Source: Thiobacillus sp. (GTDB taxonomy: Bacteria > Pseudomonadota > Gammaproteobacteria > Burkholderiales > Thiobacillaceae). From it: 50,866 nucleotides of DNA. The stretch's first letter is position 1. Every line of letters begins with the position of its first letter. The translations under genes and the position numbers were made by a program. The stretch is from positions 1 to 50,866 of the forward strand of contig JANJWS010000059.1 in the NCBI GenBank assembly GCA_024709425.1, written 5' to 3'. The notes under the pieces were generated by a model. That model made no database searches. It had not been told where the DNA came from and saw only the letters and a list, made by a program, of their open reading frames with translations. Shown piece by piece: positions 19,234 through 30,134 of the stretch.

Positions 19234-19413
19234 TCAGACGGCTTTGAGCTTGAGTGTCGCCGGGCGGCGGTCTTCGATGCGGCGCCCGGTCTGCAGGCGG
19301 CGATCGGCCTGTACCCCTTCGGGCAGGGCCGCGCCACGCGGCGCAATGCGTCGATCGCCGAGTCGGCGCTCCAGCGGAATGAACTCAACTTCGTAAATCG
19401 GTAGTGCGGACAT
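19234..19413 (-). CDS. 59-residue Arg-rich small protein
   Basis: A short gene convergent with selD. The reading frame starts MSALPIYEVEFIPLERRLGD and has two RRxxDRR-type segments (RRLGDRRI and GRRIEDRR), ending LKLKAV. A good ribosome-binding site (GGGAG, seven bases before the ATG) supports it. The repeated RR...DRR pattern recalls the arginine-rich loop that precedes PilZ domains, but no PilZ domain follows, so that link is only a guess. Function unknown. Confidence 0.6.
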   Translation of the reverse strand: MSALPIYEVEFIPLERRLGDRRIAPRGAALPEGVQADRRLQTGRRIEDRRPATLKLKAV

Positions 19414-19562
19414 GAGTGCGCTCCCGGATGTCGAACTATCGACAAGAATAGTCGGGGTTTCGACAGTTTACAAGACGCTAATATACCATCGGTCGGTTTT
19501 CAGCGACCGTTCGTCGCCTGCAAACAACGTGTTCGGCGGTATCGGTGCGGCCGCGACCGCCC

Positions 19563-20012
19563 TCAAGCATTGGTGTCGCGGATCAGGCGCTGTTTTTCGC
19601 GCTGCCATTCGCGCTCTTTCTCGGCCGCACGCTTGTCGTGCTGCTTCTTGCCCTTCGCCAGGCCGATTTCCAGCTTGATGCGTCCCTTGCTGTAGTGCAG
19701 GTCGAGTGGTACCAGGGTGAAGCCGGCGCGCTCGGTCTTGCCGATCAGCTTGTTGATCTCCGCGGTGTGCAGCAGCAGTTTGCGCGAGCGGGTCGGGTCG
19801 GGGTGGATGTGAGTGGAGGCGGTCGGCAGTGGGCTGATATGGCAGCCGATCAGGTACACCGCACCGTTCCTCACGACCACATAAGCTTCCTTCAACTGCA
19901 CGCGTCCGGCGCGGATCGACTTCACCTCCCAGCCCTCGAGCACAAGCCCGGCCTCGAACCGTTCTTCGATGAAATAGTCGTGAAACGCTTTTTTGTTGTC
20001 GGCGATGCTCAT
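19563..20012 (-). CDS. smpB: SsrA-binding protein SmpB
   Basis: Binds tmRNA and brings it to stalled ribosomes for trans-translation. The 149-residue protein starts [18 protein letters not shown] and has the conserved [18 protein letters not shown] and the basic tail [17 protein letters not shown]. The start at 20012 fits the family N-terminus; a longer frame to 20033 would overlap the ratA promoter. Divergent from ratA, a common arrangement in proteobacteria. Confidence 0.96.
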   Translation of the reverse strand: MSIADNKKAFHDYFIEERFEAGLVLEGWEVKSIRAGRVQLKEAYVVVRNGAVYLIGCHISPLPTASTHIHPDPTRSRKLLLHTAEINKLIGKTERAGFTLVPLDLHYSKGRIKLEIGLAKGKKQHDKRAAEKEREWQREKQRLIRDTNA

Positions 20013-20028
20013 GGTGAGGCGGCTTGCG

Positions 20029-20034
20029 TACAAT
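20029..20034 (+). promoter_or_regulatory. Putative -10 box for ratA-rnfH
   Basis: TACAAT lies 28 bases upstream of the ratA ATG at 20063, in the narrow region between divergent smpB and ratA. A -35 box is not clear. Confidence 0.4.
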
Positions 20035-20062
20035 GCTTGATTTTACAAGGCTACAGGCACTG

Positions 20063-20497
20063 ATGGCGCGTGTGGAAAAAAGTGTGCTCGTGGCGCACAC
20101 GCCCGAACGCATGTTCGATTTGGTCGATCGGATCGAGGATTACCCGCGGTTTCTGCCCTGGTGCGGCGGCACCGAGCTGGTCAAGCGTGACGATGCACTC
20201 ACCGTGGCGACCATCCACATTGCCTACATGGGCATCCGGCAGAGCTTCACCACCGAAAACATGAAGGCCCGCCCGCTTGAAATGCGCATCAAGCTGCAGG
20301 ATGGACCGTTCTCCGAACTTGAGGGTGACTGGACCTTCGTGCCGCTGGGCGATGACGCCTGCAAGATCGAATTTCGGCTGGTGTATGCTTTTTCCAGTCA
20401 TGTTCTCGAAAAATTGCTGGCCCCGGTGTTCGGCCACATCACCAATACCTTCGTCGATGCCTTCGTGCGTCGTGCTGACGAGGTGTATCCCACATGA
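20063..20497 (+). CDS. ratA: RatA/Coq10 START-domain protein
   Basis: A 144-residue START-like protein of the Coq10/RatA family. Family members are linked to ubiquinone binding, and E. coli RatA has also been described as a ribosome-association toxin. Visible hallmarks are the start [20 protein letters not shown], then [13 protein letters not shown] and the C-terminal helix [16 protein letters not shown] at 20063 matches the usual N-terminus. The stop overlaps the rnfH start by ATGA. The smpB, ratA, rnfH neighbourhood is conserved in many proteobacteria. Confidence 0.92.
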   Translation: MARVEKSVLVAHTPERMFDLVDRIEDYPRFLPWCGGTELVKRDDALTVATIHIAYMGIRQSFTTENMKARPLEMRIKLQDGPFSELEGDWTFVPLGDDACKIEFRLVYAFSSHVLEKLLAPVFGHITNTFVDAFVRRADEVYPT

Positions 20498-20829
20498 GCG
20501 AGAAGTCTACAATCACGGTCGAAGTCGTCTACGCCCTACCCGCGATACAGAGCCTGCGCAAGATCGGGATCGACGATGGCGTGACCGTCGAGGAGGCGAT
20601 CCGCCGCTCGGGAATCCTGAAGGATTTCCCCGAAATCGATCTTGCGACGAGCAAGGTCGGCATCTTCAGCAAGCTGGTCAAGCTCGATGAAGCGGTGCGC
20701 GACCGTGACCGCATCGAAATCTATCGCCCGCTGATCGCTGATCCCAAGGAGGTGCGCCGCAAGCGTGCCGAAGCAGGCAAGACCACCCGCAAGGGAGGCG
20801 CGGCGGCCGACGCCGGTGAGGCGATCTAG
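20494..20829 (+). CDS. rnfH: RnfH family ubiquitin-like protein (RatB)
   Basis: A 111-residue member of the RnfH/UPF0125 family, a beta-grasp fold whose role is not settled. Conserved parts are [13 protein letters not shown], the [13 protein letters not shown] segment, [38 protein letters not shown]. The C-terminus is a short charged tail. Translationally coupled to ratA by a 4-base overlap. Confidence 0.94.
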   Translation: MSEKSTITVEVVYALPAIQSLRKIGIDDGVTVEEAIRRSGILKDFPEIDLATSKVGIFSKLVKLDEAVRDRDRIEIYRPLIADPKEVRRKRAEAGKTTRKGGAAADAGEAI

Positions 20830-20833
20830 ATAC

Positions 20834-20873
20834 AAAAAACAGAAGCCCTCCGGCTTGGGGCCAGGAGGGCTTC
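20834..20873 (-). terminator. Intrinsic terminator between rnfH and the lipoprotein gene
   Basis: A perfect 10-bp stem, GAAGCCCTCC (20842-20851) with GGAGGGCTTC (20864-20873). On the minus strand the stem is followed by GTTTTTTG, so it mainly ends the lipoprotein transcript. It may also slow plus-strand transcription from rnfH. Confidence 0.85.
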
Positions 20874-20889
20874 GCGGTGCAGGACGGCG

Positions 20890-21246
20890 TCAGTCGCCGA
20901 TCTTGATGGGCGGGTAGTCGAGTTGCTCCAGCCCCAGTTTGACTTGGCTGCTGGCGAGCCTGGCCTGCTTCAGCACGGTTGCGCTATCGCCTTTTTCGAC
21001 GGCGGCTTCGGCGGCGGCCAGTGCGGCTTCGGCCGTGGTCCACAGTGCGTTCTTCGATTTGGCTGTCTTGACATCGGCTTGCGCCGCAGCCAGTGCCGCC
21101 TGGGCTTCAGGTGTCAGCGTCGGTTTGGCTGGTTCGGCCGCCTTCGTTTCGGCGGGCTTGGTCTCCGCCTTCGGCGCGGGCTGGCTGGCGCAACCGGACA
21201 GACCGATCAGGACGGCGGACGTCAGGGCAAACAGAATTCTGGACAT
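20890..21246 (-). CDS. Small Ala/Lys-rich lipoprotein
   Basis: A 118-residue protein with a lipoprotein signal peptide: lipobox LSGC, with the lipidated cysteine at residue 19. A Pro/Lys/Glu-rich linker (KAETKPAETKAAEPAKP) follows, then an Ala-rich helical part with ALAAAQADVKTAKS and TAEAALAAAEAAVEKGDSA. This shape is similar to small SoxXA-binding-like lipoproteins, but no sox genes are nearby and the resemblance is loose. GAGGAGAG precedes the ATG. A strong terminator follows the gene. Confidence 0.75.
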   Translation of the reverse strand: MSRILFALTSAVLIGLSGCASQPAPKAETKPAETKAAEPAKPTLTPEAQAALAAAQADVKTAKSKNALWTTAEAALAAAEAAVEKGDSATVLKQARLASSQVKLGLEQLDYPPIKIGD

Positions 21247-21403
21247 TGATTCATCTCTCCTCGTATATGTGGCCGACAGCGGGGCGTCATGCCCGATGCA
21301 CTTTTGTAAAATTAACGGTATCGCCCGGCGCCGTCAACCGCCTGACGTGTGCCGGTGCGTGGTAGTTTTGGCCTGTTTTCGGTCGTCGGTGACGGGTGCG
21401 CGG

Positions 21404-21431
21404 TTTGTACGGGGGCGTCTGCGCGCGTATA
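21404..21431 (+). promoter_or_regulatory. Probable sigma-70 promoter of guaB
   Basis: TTTGTA (21404-21409) and a consensus TATAAT (21426-21431) are separated by 16 bases. Transcription would begin near 21438, about 20 bases before the guaB ATG. Confidence 0.65.
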
Positions 21432-21449
21432 ATTCCGCTTTGCCGTTAA

Positions 21450-22919
<1,470 letters not shown>

Positions 22920-22932
22920 TTGTAGGGGCCGA

Positions 22933-22957
22933 GAGCGGAGAGTCGAGAGTCGAGAGC
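22933..22957 (+). repeat. Left terminal inverted repeat of the four-helix-bundle cassette
   Basis: Left arm made of GAGCGGAGAGTCGAGA (22933-22948) and GAGTCGAGAGC (22947-22957). It is the reverse complement of two blocks at 23369-23384 (16 of 16 bases) and 23353-23363 (11 of 11). It begins 14 bases after the guaB stop. Confidence 0.85.
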
Positions 22958-22967
22958 AGGGGGCGCC

Positions 22968-23327
22968 GTGATCAGGGACTTTCGGGATCTGCTTATTTGG
23001 CAGGGCGCGATGAGGCTGGTGAAAGCCATCTACAACGCAACCGCGACGTTTCCGGCAACTGAAACGTATGGACTCACCGGACAGATTCGACGCGCAGCCA
23101 TTTCGGTTCCGTCCAATATTGCCGAAGGACACGGGCGAGAGAGTGAGGGTGATTTCAGGCGCTTTCTTGCGATCGCACGCGGTTCCCTTGCCGAATTGCA
23201 GACGCAACTGATTCTGTGCGGTGAACTGGGTTACCTGGACGGCGCGGCCGTTGGCGAGCTTTTCCGGAATACCGAAGAGCTGGCGCGAATGATCCGCGGC
23301 ATGCAAAAAAGCCTCGCCAGTCAATAA
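22968..23327 (+). CDS. Four-helix-bundle protein, 23S rRNA intervening-sequence (IVP) type
   Basis: A 119-residue all-helical protein of the family first found inside intervening sequences of 23S rRNA genes. Hallmarks are the start [18 protein letters not shown], the central [16 protein letters not shown] and the later [19 protein letters not shown] start at 22968 with AGGGGG upstream. It sits exactly between guaB and guaA, with a terminal inverted repeat on each side. Related proteins include the Avd accessory protein of diversity-generating retroelements, but no reverse transcriptase is nearby. Cellular role unknown. Confidence 0.9.
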   Translation: MIRDFRDLLIWQGAMRLVKAIYNATATFPATETYGLTGQIRRAAISVPSNIAEGHGRESEGDFRRFLAIARGSLAELQTQLILCGELGYLDGAAVGELFRNTEELARMIRGMQKSLASQ

Positions 23328-23352
23328 AAAGCCGATTGCCACTCGGCTCCTC

Positions 23353-23384
23353 GCTCTCGACTCTCCATTCTCGACTCTCCGCTC
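23353..23384 (-). repeat. Right terminal inverted repeat of the four-helix-bundle cassette
   Basis: Right arm: GCTCTCGACTC (23353-23363) and TCTCGACTCTCCGCTC (23369-23384), separated by five bases. Read on the minus strand it repeats the left arm, with a 7-base insertion. It ends 8 bases before the guaA ATG. Confidence 0.85.
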
Positions 23385-23392
23385 AACACGCC

Positions 23393-24955
<1,563 letters not shown>

Positions 24956-25001
24956 TGAGATAACGTTTTTTACCGTTCAACGTCGTTCAGTTTTTCATAT
25001 G

Positions 25002-25035
25002 AGGCCCTTGATTTATCAGGGGCCTTTGTATTTTT
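25002..25035 (+). terminator. Intrinsic terminator downstream of guaA
   Basis: AGGCCCTTGAT (25002-25012) pairs with ATCAGGGGCCT (25015-25025), with one G-U pair, and is followed by TTTGTATTTTT. It lies inside the left end of the element and would end the gua transcript before the integrase gene. Confidence 0.85.
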
Positions 25036-25169
25036 ATCGTTCATCATCTATTATCCGAATACGCTGATTTTTTTCGGCAGAGTCGACGGTCAAGTTTCAG
25101 GGTGTCGGGTTGGTCGGAAATTTACCGACAAGTCCTGTGACGGTAAACGAGGACGGTAAAGGAAAATCC

Positions 25170-26513
25170 ATGGCGTTGACAGATACCAAGCTGAAGAACC
25201 TCAAGCCGCAGGGCAAGGCGTACAAGGTTGCTGACCGGGATGGCATGTACGTCGTGGTATCGCCGAAGGGCACGGTCACCTTCCGCTACGACTACCGGCT
25301 GGCGGGGCGCCGCGAGACGCTGACGCTCGGCCAGTACGATGAGTTTCAAGCCAGCCAACCAAAGCGCAATCCCGAGACGCTCAGGTATGGCGATCCCCTG
25401 TCGCTGGCCGATGCACGCGACCTGCTGGCCAGGGCCAAGAACGCCGTCAAACGGGGCGAGTCGCCGGCACGGGAGAAGGCTGACGGTAAACGGGAGTTCC
25501 GCGAGTCAGGGACTTTCGAGACCTTCGCCGAAATCTGGCTGCGCGATGCCGGGCTGGCCGACAGCACCGCTGCCATGCGCAAGAGCATTCTCGACCGCGA
25601 CGTGCTGCCGGCCTTCGGCAAGCGCAAGCTCGAAGAGATCACCCCCAGCCAAGTGATGGCCCTGTGCGAGAAGATCAAAGGGCGGGGCGCACCGGCAACC
25701 GCGGTTCATGCCCGCGAGATCATCCAGCAGGTTTACCGTCACGCCGCAGCGCGCGGCCTCAAGATCGAGAACCCGGCAGACGGAGTGAAAGCGTCGGCGA
25801 TCGCCACGTTCAAGCCGCGGGAGCGGGCTTTGACGCCTGCCGAGATCCGCACTTTCTTTACCGTCCTCGATACCGTCGGCACGCTGCCGACGCTGAAGCT
25901 GGCGGTGAAGTTCATCCTGCTGACGATGGTTCGGAAGGGCGAACTGTTGCAGGCGAAGTGGCCCGAGGTCGACTTCAATGCCGCCACCTTCACGATCCCG
26001 GCCGAGCGGATGAAGGCCCGCCGGCCGCACGTCGTCTACCTGAGCCGGCAGGCGCTCGACCTGCTGGTGGGGCTCAAGACTTGCGCGGGAAGCAGCCAGT
26101 ACCTTCTGCCGGGGCGCTACGAAACCGACCAGCCAATGTCTGACGCCACCCTGAACCGGGTCATTACGGCAACGGTGAAGAAGGCGCAGGAGGAAGGGCA
26201 CGATCTACCGCACTTCTGCGTGCATGACCTGCGCCGCACGGCGTCGACGCTGTTGCATGAGGCCGGCTTCAATTCCGACTGGATCGAGAAGAGCTTGGCG
26301 CACGAGCAGAAGGGCGTGCGCGCTGTCTACAACAAGGCCGAGTACGCCGACCAGCGCCGGGGGATGCTGCAGACCTGGGCGGATATGGTTGATGTCTGGA
26401 TCGCAGGCGCCCAGGTGGTGCCGATCAAGGGCAGGGCGTATCCACGCACCGAGGAACGTGTCGACCTTCCCGGCGATCTGCCGCAGGATGACCGAGGCGG
26501 GCGCTACGCCTGA
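25170..26513 (+). CDS. int: Tyrosine recombinase integrase (DUF4102 type)
   Basis: A 447-residue integrase that would insert and excise the element at guaA. An N-terminal DUF4102 arm-binding domain is visible (KVADRDGMYVVVSPKG, RYDYRLAGRRETLTLGQY). The catalytic set is complete: R255 in MVRKGEL, H352 and R355 in HDLRRTAS, H378 in LAHEQ, nucleophile Y387 in RAVYNKAEY. Start ATG at 25170; a longer frame from 25110 adds 20 residues not typical of the family. Repeated ACGGTAAA motifs just upstream may be arm-type sites. Confidence 0.95.
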   Translation: MALTDTKLKNLKPQGKAYKVADRDGMYVVVSPKGTVTFRYDYRLAGRRETLTLGQYDEFQASQPKRNPETLRYGDPLSLADARDLLARAKNAVKRGESPAREKADGKREFRESGTFETFAEIWLRDAGLADSTAAMRKSILDRDVLPAFGKRKLEEITPSQVMALCEKIKGRGAPATAVHAREIIQQVYRHAAARGLKIENPADGVKASAIATFKPRERALTPAEIRTFFTVLDTVGTLPTLKLAVKFILLTMVRKGELLQAKWPEVDFNAATFTIPAERMKARRPHVVYLSRQALDLLVGLKTCAGSSQYLLPGRYETDQPMSDATLNRVITATVKKAQEEGHDLPHFCVHDLRRTASTLLHEAGFNSDWIEKSLAHEQKGVRAVYNKAEYADQRRGMLQTWADMVDVWIAGAQVVPIKGRAYPRTEERVDLPGDLPQDDRGGRYA

Positions 26514-26613
26514 ACAGGGGTTTTCCGCCGCCTGACGTCATCAGGCAAAGCGGGCCGGAGGGGTGTTCGCGCACCCGACCAGCCCTGACCACAACGTGAA
26601 CGGGAGTCACATC

Positions 26614-27039
26614 ATGGCTGCAAAGAATCTTAGCCCAACAGGAAGCGATCGCTACGAACTGCTTGATGCTTGGTCTTTTCTACTAGAGGAACAGAAAACC
26701 GATCTGCTGGCTCAAATCAAACAGTGCGCAGCGCACAACAAGTCAGTTGTGGAACATTTCGCGGCCGAGCGGGAGCGCCAGCCCATACGGAAGGGACAGC
26801 GCAGGAGCGCCGATTTGATCGTCCTCGACTTCACCGCATACGACGTACTGGATGAGCTCGACGCCCTGCGTGAAATGGTTTTGTCAGGGAAGGTCACTGG
26901 CCTGGTGTTTGCCGCCTCGATGCGTGGCGAGCCGTACAAGTTCGGGGCCACGGGGCGCCTGGATAACTATGCGCAGGCTGTCGTCGCGGCAGGGATGCTG
27001 CAGCATGAGTGCATGGAGAATCTACGCGTGGGGGCTTAG
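26614..27039 (+). CDS. Element protein of unknown function
   Basis: A 141-residue soluble protein between the integrase and alpA. It begins MAAKNLSPTGSDRYELLD, with a good GGGAG eight bases upstream of the ATG. A helical N-terminal half (LLEEQKTDLLAQIKQCAAHNKSV) precedes a C-terminal part with VTGLVFAASMRGEPYKFGAT. I do not recognise a family. A strong terminator follows, so it forms its own short transcript or the end of the int transcript. Confidence 0.7.
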   Translation: MAAKNLSPTGSDRYELLDAWSFLLEEQKTDLLAQIKQCAAHNKSVVEHFAAERERQPIRKGQRRSADLIVLDFTAYDVLDELDALREMVLSGKVTGLVFAASMRGEPYKFGATGRLDNYAQAVVAAGMLQHECMENLRVGA

Positions 27040-27108
27040 CAATTCTTAGCGCCGGCCAGGGTCGGCACTATGAGTCGTTGACGTTTCTCAGGTAGTTGAA
27101 TCAGCCCG

Positions 27109-27140
27109 AAAGGCCCGCCTAGTGCGGGCTTTTCTCTTTT
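27109..27140 (+). terminator. Intrinsic terminator before alpA
   Basis: GCCCGC (27113-27118) and GCGGGC (27124-27129) with a 5-base loop, followed by TTTTCTCTTTT. It separates int and the 26614 gene from the alpA-led replication operon. Confidence 0.85.
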
Positions 27141-27219
27141 GCGCCCTTGGGGGGTGCGCGTACCTCAAAGACGTGCGATTAAGTTGCTTGTGGTTCATCA
27201 ACGCTCAAGGAGAAACCAC

Positions 27220-27483
27220 ATGCATCAAATTCGCCGATCCATCCGCCGCCGTGAAGTACTTAACAAAACGGGACTCTGTGCAACAACGATCTACAACCTT
27301 GAGAAGCGCGGGGAGTTCCCCCGGCACTTCATGCTCACTCCGCGCTGCGCGGCCTGGGATGAAGCGGAGGTCGACGCCTGGCTGGAACGACGACGCACGG
27401 AGCCAGCGCGAAATGCACCGGTTCCGGATGTAAGGCTTCGCAAGGCCGGCAAGAAAGGCGAGGTAGCACAAGGAGCGGAGTGA
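27220..27483 (+). CDS. alpA: AlpA-family transcriptional regulator
   Basis: An 87-residue protein with a winged-helix AlpA/MerR-like fold: RRREVLNKTGLCATTIYNLEKRGEFPRHF, then AAWDEAEVDAWLERR. AlpA proteins activate excision in P4-like phages and satellites, and are a core gene of Gram-negative phage-inducible islands. AAGGAG lies six bases before the ATG. Its stop overlaps the helicase ATG (TGATG), so it heads the replication operon. Confidence 0.85.
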   Translation: MHQIRRSIRRREVLNKTGLCATTIYNLEKRGEFPRHFMLTPRCAAWDEAEVDAWLERRRTEPARNAPVPDVRLRKAGKKGEVAQGAE

Positions 27484-28985
27484 TGGAGCTCCGCGCCTAC
27501 CAGCAAAACGCCATCGATCTGGCCAGGGAAAACCGCCGCGCAGGTGTCCTGCGGCAGATCGTTTATTCGCCCACCGGCAGCGGCAAGACCGAGATCGCCA
27601 TTGCGCTGATCCACTCCGCCAACAGCAAGGGCAAACGGGTGGCGTTCATTGCGAACCGCATCGGCCTGGTCGAGCAGGCGGCGCGTCGGCTTCGTCGATC
27701 GGGGCTGACCGTCGGCGTGCTGCAAGGTGACAACACCCATCGGCTGGATGCTCCCGTGCTGGTGTGCTCGATCCATACCGTTGCCCGCCGCGGTCTCCCT
27801 GACATCGATCTAATCGTGATCGATGAGGCCCACGGGGTCGCCGGTTCTCGCCACTATCGGGAGCTTCTTTTCCGGTACAGCTTCATGCCGGTGATTGGTC
27901 TCTCCGCGACGCCGTTCGCGCGTGGCTTGGGCAAGCACTACATCGAACTCGGCGGCCAATTGTTCGAGCGCATTGTGAAGGCCGCGAGCATCCGGGAGTT
28001 GATCGACCTGGGCTTCCTAGTCGACTGCGACATCTTCGCACCGTCCGAGCCTGACCTGTCCGGCGTGACGCTGCGCAAGAACGAGTTCGGGGAATACGAC
28101 TACGCCGAGAAGCAACTGGCGGCGGCCGTCGACAAGCCTTCCTTGGTTGGCGACATCGTAGCGCACTGGAAGCGGCTCGGCGGTGACCTGCCGACCGTCT
28201 GCTTTGCGACCAGCCTCGCCCACAGCAAGCACATCGCCAATGAGTTCAACGCCGCCGGCATCCCGGCCGAGCACATCGACTGCTACACAGACGAGGAAGA
28301 GCGTCGCGGCATCCTGGCGCGTGTCACCAGCGGGCAGACGAAGGTGATCAGCAACGTGGGGATTCTGACCGAGGGTTGGGACTTCCCGGCCTGCGGGGTG
28401 ATGATCTTGGCGCGGCCTACGCGAAGCCTGACGCGGTGGATTCAGATGGCTGGCCGGGTGCTGCGTCCCTATCCGGGGAAGGAGCGCGCCATCATCCTCG
28501 ACCATTCCGGCAGCGCCGCGCACCTGGGATACCCGACTGACGACCTCCCGCTGGAACTGGACGACGGCACGCCGAAGAAGGCGAGCGGCGTCAGGCAGAA
28601 GGACGAGCCAAAGCCGAAGAAGTGCCCGTCCTGCAGCTACGTCAAGCCGCCGAAGATCCACGAATGTCCGGCCTGCGGGTTCAAGCCGGAGCGGCAGGCA
28701 GACGTCGAGGTCGAGGCCGGCGAGCTCGTCAGGCTCGACCGGGGCAAGAAACCGACGCGGGAAGAGAAGCAGGCGGCCTATTCCGCCTTGCTTTGGATGG
28801 CGCGCGAAAAGGGTCGCAAGCTTGGATGGGCTGCGCACATCTATCGCGACATTTTCGGGGTTTGGCCGAGGGGGCTTAATGACACCCCGGCACCGGCATC
28901 GGAAGCTCTGATCAGCTTTGTGAGATCCCGCGATATTCGCCATGCCAAACGGAAGGAGGCTGCCAATGCCGCAGCCCGTCCGTGA
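27483..28985 (+). CDS. SF2 DEAD/DEAH-box helicase
   Basis: A 500-residue superfamily 2 helicase. It has a Q-like start (LRAYQQNAIDLA), Walker A PTGSGKTE (K35), DEAH at 114-117, motif III SATPF, and motif VI QMAGRVLRP. A C-terminal zinc ribbon follows (CPSCSYVKPPKIHECPACGF), then a helical tail. This type accompanies phage primases and probably helps replication of the element. The start codon overlaps the alpA stop, and its own end overlaps the primase start by 20 bases. Confidence 0.9.
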   Translation: MELRAYQQNAIDLARENRRAGVLRQIVYSPTGSGKTEIAIALIHSANSKGKRVAFIANRIGLVEQAARRLRRSGLTVGVLQGDNTHRLDAPVLVCSIHTVARRGLPDIDLIVIDEAHGVAGSRHYRELLFRYSFMPVIGLSATPFARGLGKHYIELGGQLFERIVKAASIRELIDLGFLVDCDIFAPSEPDLSGVTLRKNEFGEYDYAEKQLAAAVDKPSLVGDIVAHWKRLGGDLPTVCFATSLAHSKHIANEFNAAGIPAEHIDCYTDEEERRGILARVTSGQTKVISNVGILTEGWDFPACGVMILARPTRSLTRWIQMAGRVLRPYPGKERAIILDHSGSAAHLGYPTDDLPLELDDGTPKKASGVRQKDEPKPKKCPSCSYVKPPKIHECPACGFKPERQADVEVEAGELVRLDRGKKPTREEKQAAYSALLWMAREKGRKLGWAAHIYRDIFGVWPRGLNDTPAPASEALISFVRSRDIRHAKRKEAANAAARP

Positions 28986-29943
28986 GGTGGCACAAGGTCG
29001 CTGGCGCGGCATCCTGCACAGCTTCGGCCTGACCGAGAAGCAGTTAAGCGGCAAGCACACGGCCTGCCCGGTGTGCGGTGGAAAGGACCGATTCAGATTC
29101 GATGACAAGGACGGGCGCGGGACGTTCTTCTGTTCGCACTGCGGGGCCGGCGACGGCGTAAGCCTGGTGATGAGCCTCAAGGGGGTCGACTTCAAGACGG
29201 CCGCCCAGGAGATCGAGGCTGTTGCCGGAGTGGTGCAGTCGGCGCCTGTCGCGAAGCTTCCCGATGAAGCGCAGAAGCTGGAGGCACTGCGCCGGGTGTG
29301 GGCCGAGTCCAAGCCCCTGGCCATGGGCGATGAGGTGATGCGCTACCTGGCAGGGCGCGGCCTCGATCTGGCAAGCCCACCGGACAACCTGCGGCTGCAT
29401 CCGGCGCTCCCCTACCACGATGGCGACAAGTTCATCGGCAAGTTTCCGGCGATGGTTGCGCGCGTCTCGGAGCCGGATGGCACGGGCGCGACCCTGCATC
29501 GAACCTACCTGAAGGACGGGCGCAAGGCGTCGGTCGAGTGCCCGAAGAAATTGATGCCCGGCCGGCCCGTCACAGGGGCCGCCATTCGACTTTCTCCGGC
29601 AGGCGTGGGGGTTGGTATCGCCGAGGGCATAGAAACGGCCCTGGCGGCTTCCATTCAGTTCGGCATTCCCGTCTGGTCATGCGTCACGGCTCACGGCATC
29701 GAGACATTCGAGCCGCCTGCGGGAGTGAAGCGCATCACGATTTTCGCGGACAACGACGCCAGCTTCACCGGGCAGAAGGCCGCATACACCGCCGCTTTCC
29801 GGCTGGTGCAGCAAGGCTTCGACGTGGAGGTGATGGTGCCGCCGACTGTTGGCGACTGGCTCGACGTGCTGGAGGGTGCGCGTACTCCCCGGCCACAAAC
29901 CGACACTGGACGCATTGGACAACACAAGGGGCAACACGGATGA
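28966..29943 (+). CDS. Zinc-ribbon/Toprim DNA primase
   Basis: A 325-residue protein of the P4-alpha-type primase group. The N-terminal primase zinc ribbon has C34, C37, C56 and C59 (CPVCGGKDRFRFDD ... FFCSHCGAGDG). The Toprim domain has GIAEGIETALAAS and the acidic ITIFADND. There is no helicase domain; that role may be split between the neighbouring SF2 helicase and the RepA-type ATPase. AAGGAGG eight bases upstream fixes the start at 28966 rather than 28942. Stop and next start overlap (ATGA). Confidence 0.92.
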   Translation: MPQPVREVAQGRWRGILHSFGLTEKQLSGKHTACPVCGGKDRFRFDDKDGRGTFFCSHCGAGDGVSLVMSLKGVDFKTAAQEIEAVAGVVQSAPVAKLPDEAQKLEALRRVWAESKPLAMGDEVMRYLAGRGLDLASPPDNLRLHPALPYHDGDKFIGKFPAMVARVSEPDGTGATLHRTYLKDGRKASVECPKKLMPGRPVTGAAIRLSPAGVGVGIAEGIETALAASIQFGIPVWSCVTAHGIETFEPPAGVKRITIFADNDASFTGQKAAYTAAFRLVQQGFDVEVMVPPTVGDWLDVLEGARTPRPQTDTGRIGQHKGQHG

Positions 29944-30134
29944 AGCTCATCAGCTACGAAGCTGTGCAACGAATGCTCGGCGGAGAGGAAGGGCCGAGTC
30001 GGCGGACGATCGAGCGCATGGTCGACCGTGGTGAGTTCGTTCAGCCGGTGCAGGTTGCGCCACGGCGGTTGATGTTCGTGGAGGACGAGGTCAATGCCTG
30101 GATCAAGCAGCGGCAGCGCAAGGGGACGGTATGA
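29940..30134 (+). CDS. Excisionase/AlpA-like DNA-binding protein
   Basis: A 64-residue winged-helix protein starting MKLISYEAVQRMLGGEEGPS with the recognition part RRTIERMVDRGEFV and the end FVEDEVNAWIKQR. It is a second MerR/AlpA-like protein in the element, sitting between primase and RepA with ATGA overlaps on both sides. It may act as excisionase or as an operon regulator. Confidence 0.8.
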   Translation: MKLISYEAVQRMLGGEEGPSRRTIERMVDRGEFVQPVQVAPRRLMFVEDEVNAWIKQRQRKGTV

